Origin: Spirochaetaceae bacterium
GTDB lineage: Bacteria; Spirochaetota; Spirochaetia; Treponematales; Breznakiellaceae
Assembly: GCA_031258615.1 (NCBI GenBank)
Contig: JAIRMP010000066.1
Location: forward strand, 1 to 8,185
Length of the DNA: 8,185 bases
Reading direction: 5' to 3'
Notes under the pieces: generated by a model
Seen by the model: only the letters and a program-made list of their open reading frames with translations
Databases searched by the model: none
What the model was told of the DNA's origin: nothing
Shown here: positions 6,751-8,185 of the stretch, one piece after another
Numbering within the stretch: the stretch's first letter is position 1
How the letters are laid out: each line of letters begins with the position of its first letter
Program-made: the position numbers and the translations under genes

Positions 6751-6879
6751 CTTTTTGATTTGGACATTCCCGTCATTTCCAGGCGCGCAAGCCGCCGAAG
6801 CAATCGCTTGTCGAGCCTCCTCGCATGGATTGCTTCACGCCCTGGCGGGCGCTCGCAATGACGGGCGCAGGTCAAAAAG
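6751..6879. repeat. REP-like palindromic element, copy 2 (large)
   Basis: Nested inverted repeats. The outer pair is CTTTTTGA (6751-6758) and TCAAAAAG (6872-6879). The next is CCCGTCATT (6769-6777) and AATGACGGG (6857-6865), and the inner is GAAGCAATC (6797-6805) and GATTGCTTC (6828-6836). The CATTGCGAGC-type terminus and the CCTCGCATGGAT core match copy 1 at 1263-1343. Reading frames crossing it are unlikely to be genes. Confidence 0.75.
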
Positions 6880-6904
6880 AACATTGCCACAAAAGCGCTG
6901 GTAA

Positions 6905-7250
6905 CGATGACATACCTAAGCCGTAGACTGCGGCGTTAAAGCCAACATCTCTCAGCCCCGCATTTTTTGCCGGCCAGACCGCCAGCGGGTGTCACATCCG
7001 CTACGCGGCAGCGTCCCCCAAAGCAGGCTTCGGCTTCTGCCCTCTCTTCGATAAGGGCGCGTGTCTACGCGGCTGATAGTCGGTTTACATTCCGCCTTCG
7101 GTATGAGGGGGCGCCCACCAGTGAGCCTCACATCCGCTCCGTGGTAGCATCCCGGCAGGCCAGCCTGCACCGAACATACGCGGGTAGATTCATAGTTGTC
7201 CTGTTTATTCGCAGTGGGGTCTAATACCCAGCCCTTTAGGGCGGTTAGAT
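6905..7250 (-). ncRNA. Candidate structured RNA / ORF-less mobile element relic (HEARO/omega-RNA-like, tentative)
   Basis: A GC-rich stretch of about 350 nt has no convincing protein but many potential helices. On the minus strand it opens with a bulged stem, CTAACC-GCCC-TAAA-GGGC-TGG..TTAG (7248-7221). It includes GCAGGC/GCCTGC (7168-7155), and AGCGGATGTGA occurs twice (7138-7128 and 7002-6992), the second inside an almost perfect palindrome, 6984-7002. The two frames spanning it read as low-complexity Arg-rich text, typical of RNA-coding DNA. The layout recalls HEARO/IscB omega RNAs, large structured RNAs of IS200/IS605-like elements, which also carry an AGCGGATG word. No HNH/IscB gene follows: the first downstream ATG (6964-6962) meets TGA three codons later. 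The family is a tentative guess and the boundaries are approximate. Confidence 0.33.
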
Positions 7251-7299
7251 TTTGTAACACCAACAAAAAATGGTAGTAGACCACTGCCACCTACCGCGT

Positions 7300-7350
7300 G
7301 TCTGGTGTGCCACCGGCACACCAGACAGCGGCAAGCCGCTTTGCGGCTTG
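7300..7350. repeat. Two tandem perfect hairpins at a truncation point
   Basis: The first hairpin pairs GTCTGGTGTGCC (7300-7311) with GGCACACCAGAC (7315-7326) around a 3-nt loop. The second pairs CAAGCCGC (7332-7339) with GCGGCTTG (7343-7350) around TTT. Neither is followed by a T run, so they do not look like terminators. The second ends exactly where similarity to the nuclease-like family begins. The CAAGCCGC/GCGGCTTG word recalls the hairpin cores in the left array. Confidence 0.7.
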
Positions 7351-7709
7351 TGATCACTTTCGCGGGAAACCACTACCCAGGCAAGCTGTTTGAGTACCTC
7401 ACCGGAGAGCTTGGTTACAGCGTTAAGGAGGCGTGGTCTGGCATTTACCACATAAGCGGTGGTACAATGGCGATGCAGTTGATCAACCGGAAGCGGCTTT
7501 CGGGCGAGAATCTTTGGGTGAAGGGGCTTGGGGACGATTTGAGTTTTGAGGAGTTGAATAGTCTGATAGCGGGGAGCGTTGAGGAGGAATCCGCCGTAAA
7601 GGGGGCGATAGTAGAAGAAAACAAACGGCTCAGGCGGGAGCATGAGCGGTTTAGGCAGGAAACCGAAAGGCTCAGGCGGGAAATTGAACAGTTAAGGGGT
7701 AACGTTTAA
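7350..7709 (+). pseudogene. C-terminal half of a putative PD-(D/E)XK-type nuclease-fold protein with coiled-coil tail
   Basis: About 119 residues from VITFAGNHYPGKLFEYL to a TAA at 7707-7709. The first 30 residues align with the relic at 1340-1567 (ITVTFIADPYPRSLFAYL; GYAVKEIW against GYSVKEAW). Family-like text follows: GIYHISGG, then QLINRKRLSGENLWVKGL. Residues from about 88 form a charged coiled coil of REHERFRQETERLRREIEQL type. The N-terminal half with the E-x-K motif is missing and is replaced by two hairpins. The GTG at 7350 could act as a start but has no visible SD, and the product would lack the catalytic core. The last 37 nt of the gene plus 30 nt downstream are duplicated at 7854-7920. 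Confidence 0.65.
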
Positions 7710-7739
7710 GAGGCCCAAACGCAAAGCGCTTGCCAATGA
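7673..7739. repeat. 67-bp direct repeat, copy A (3' end of the nuclease-like gene)
   Basis: Identical to 7854-7920 except at two positions (7694 A/G and 7726 C/T). It covers the last codons of the coiled-coil tail, the TAA stop and 30 nt of downstream sequence. As it includes coding sequence in place, this is the parental copy. Confidence 0.95.
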
Positions 7740-7745
7740 TAAAAA

Positions 7746-7773
7746 GGCGGCTGACACCAATGGTGTCAGCCGC
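7746..7773 (-). terminator. Strong intrinsic terminator on the minus strand
   Basis: A perfect 12-bp GC-rich stem (7747-7758/7762-7773, 3-nt loop). Read on the minus strand it is followed by CTTTTTATC (7746-7738). It lies about 12 nt after the stop of the truncated sulfatase-like frame (7786-7788) and would end that transcript. On the plus strand no T run follows, although the stem sits 37 nt after the nuclease-like stop at 7709. Confidence 0.8.
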
Positions 7774-7797
7774 ATTGCTCATTGTTCATGGCGCCGC

Positions 7798-7854
7798 CAT
7801 TGCGAGGAGCACAAGCCGCTTGTCATTGCGAGGAGCGCAGCGACGAAGCAATCC
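7798..7854. repeat. REP-like element, copy 3 (two tandem left halves)
   Basis: CATTGCGAGGAGC occurs at 7798-7810 and again at 7824-7836. The second is followed by GACGAAGCAATCC, the typical left half of this repeat family. A short ACAAG/CTTGT hairpin (7811-7823) lies between them. The matching right half (GGATTGCTTC...CAATGACG) is missing. Instead, the AATCC end joins directly to the second copy of the 67-bp repeat, marking a recombination junction. Confidence 0.75.
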
Positions 7855-7920
7855 AGGCGGGAAATTGAACAGTTGAGGGGTAACGTTTAAGAGGCCCAAA
7901 CGCAAAGTGCTTGCCAATGA
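7854..7920. repeat. 67-bp direct repeat, copy B, inserted against the sulfatase-like gene
   Basis: Matches 7673-7739 at 65 of 67 positions, offset by 181 nt. It is an orphan piece of the 3' end of the nuclease-like gene. Its right edge coincides with the last base of family-like sequence of the minus-strand sulfatase-like gene (7921), so it marks the breakpoint that removed that gene's C-terminus. Confidence 0.95.
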
Positions 7921-8185
7921 ACCGCCCCGCAGCATCCCGAACAATCCGTCCATGTGCCGCAGATGGCAAAGGTAAAGACGCATTTCCGGGCTGAAGAGGC
8001 CCGCGTCCACGCCTTGCAGCGTACGCGCGATCTCTTCTTGTGTCAGCCTTCCCTCCAGCCAGGGGCCGTGCGCCTCCATGGTGACGGCAAAGCAGAACAG
8101 CGGCCGCTCCGCCCCGGCCATCTCTTCCAGCATTCTATTTCCCAATGCGGCATCGCTCGCATACGGCCCGAACCTTTCCATCTCT

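Larger units (their letters stand above)
7786..8185 (-). pseudogene. Truncated LTA-synthase/sulfatase-family protein fused to repeat-encoded tail
   Basis: Only an internal piece is seen. The gene enters from beyond 8185 and its start is outside the window; an ATG at 8181 is probably internal. The segment RPLFCFAVTMEAHGPWLEG, then EMRLYLCHLRHMDGLFGML, is typical of the LtaS/OpgB-like alkaline-phosphatase superfamily, membrane enzymes that transfer phosphoglycerol or related groups at the cell surface. In that family a metal-binding GDH motif follows shortly after. Here family-like sequence stops at 7921 and the frame continues through the 67-bp repeat and REP halves as an unrelated tail (GLLNVTPQ...LLAMAAP) to TGA at 7786-7788. 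It therefore lacks the C-terminal metal site and is probably inactive. A terminator follows at once. Confidence 0.65.

Noticed and set aside
6546..6890. 114-codon minus-strand frame ending in MEALKKNPAWKGARGSLSLL as a separate gene
   Set aside because: Its last part is the true gpmI start before the frameshift. The part above 6620 is translated REP and leader sequence.
6952..7290. Minus-strand frame of 112 codons across the candidate RNA
   Set aside because: The translation is Arg/Gly-rich without motifs, has no RBS, and follows the helices of the structured region rather than protein-like codon use.
7300..7326. Terminator for a minus- or plus-strand transcript
   Set aside because: The 12-bp stem is perfect, but no T tract follows in either direction.

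Overview
The window looks like a GC-rich spirochaete chromosome segment, probably a Treponema of the termite-gut type. I infer this from the phosphoglycerate kinase variant, a neighbouring start of a GpmI-type phosphoglycerate mutase, a secreted protein and an HtrA-like lipoprotein typical of host-associated spirochaetes, and the many short hairpin repeats. No rRNA or tRNA is present to confirm the assignment.

Layout. Positions 1-304 are a non-coding array of degenerate, hairpin-rich repeats. A sigma70-type promoter (345-373) then drives a cyclase-family metal-dependent hydrolase (423-1178, +). Positions 1179-1567 hold a REP-like palindrome and a truncated relic of a putative nuclease-fold protein. 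From 1550 to 6329 three intact genes are packed on the minus strand: pgk, a secreted TPR/calcium-loop protein that starts 3 nt after pgk, and an HtrA-like lipoprotein protease that overlaps the end of that gene. They probably form one operon. Upstream of pgk, on the same strand, is a gpmI relic. Its start is recognisable, but it has lost one G in a G run and is cut off after about 50 codons.

The right third (6609-8185) is accessory debris. It contains an AT-rich upstream region, a large palindromic REP element, a roughly 350-nt GC-rich stretch that looks like a structured RNA or ORF-less mobile element, a pair of perfect hairpins, the C-terminal half of a second nuclease-like protein with a coiled-coil tail, and a minus-strand LTA-synthase/sulfatase-like gene. 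That last gene is cut exactly where a 67-bp copy of the nuclease-like gene's 3' end begins. The two 67-bp copies flank 114 bp holding a strong minus-strand terminator and REP halves.

The functional content is one glycolytic step coupled to two cell-envelope proteins, plus a stand-alone small-molecule hydrolase. The rest records repeated insertion, duplication and decay. The most unusual items are the candidate structured RNA at 6905-7250, the 67-bp duplication that fuses two unrelated gene ends, and the decayed gpmI beside an intact pgk.
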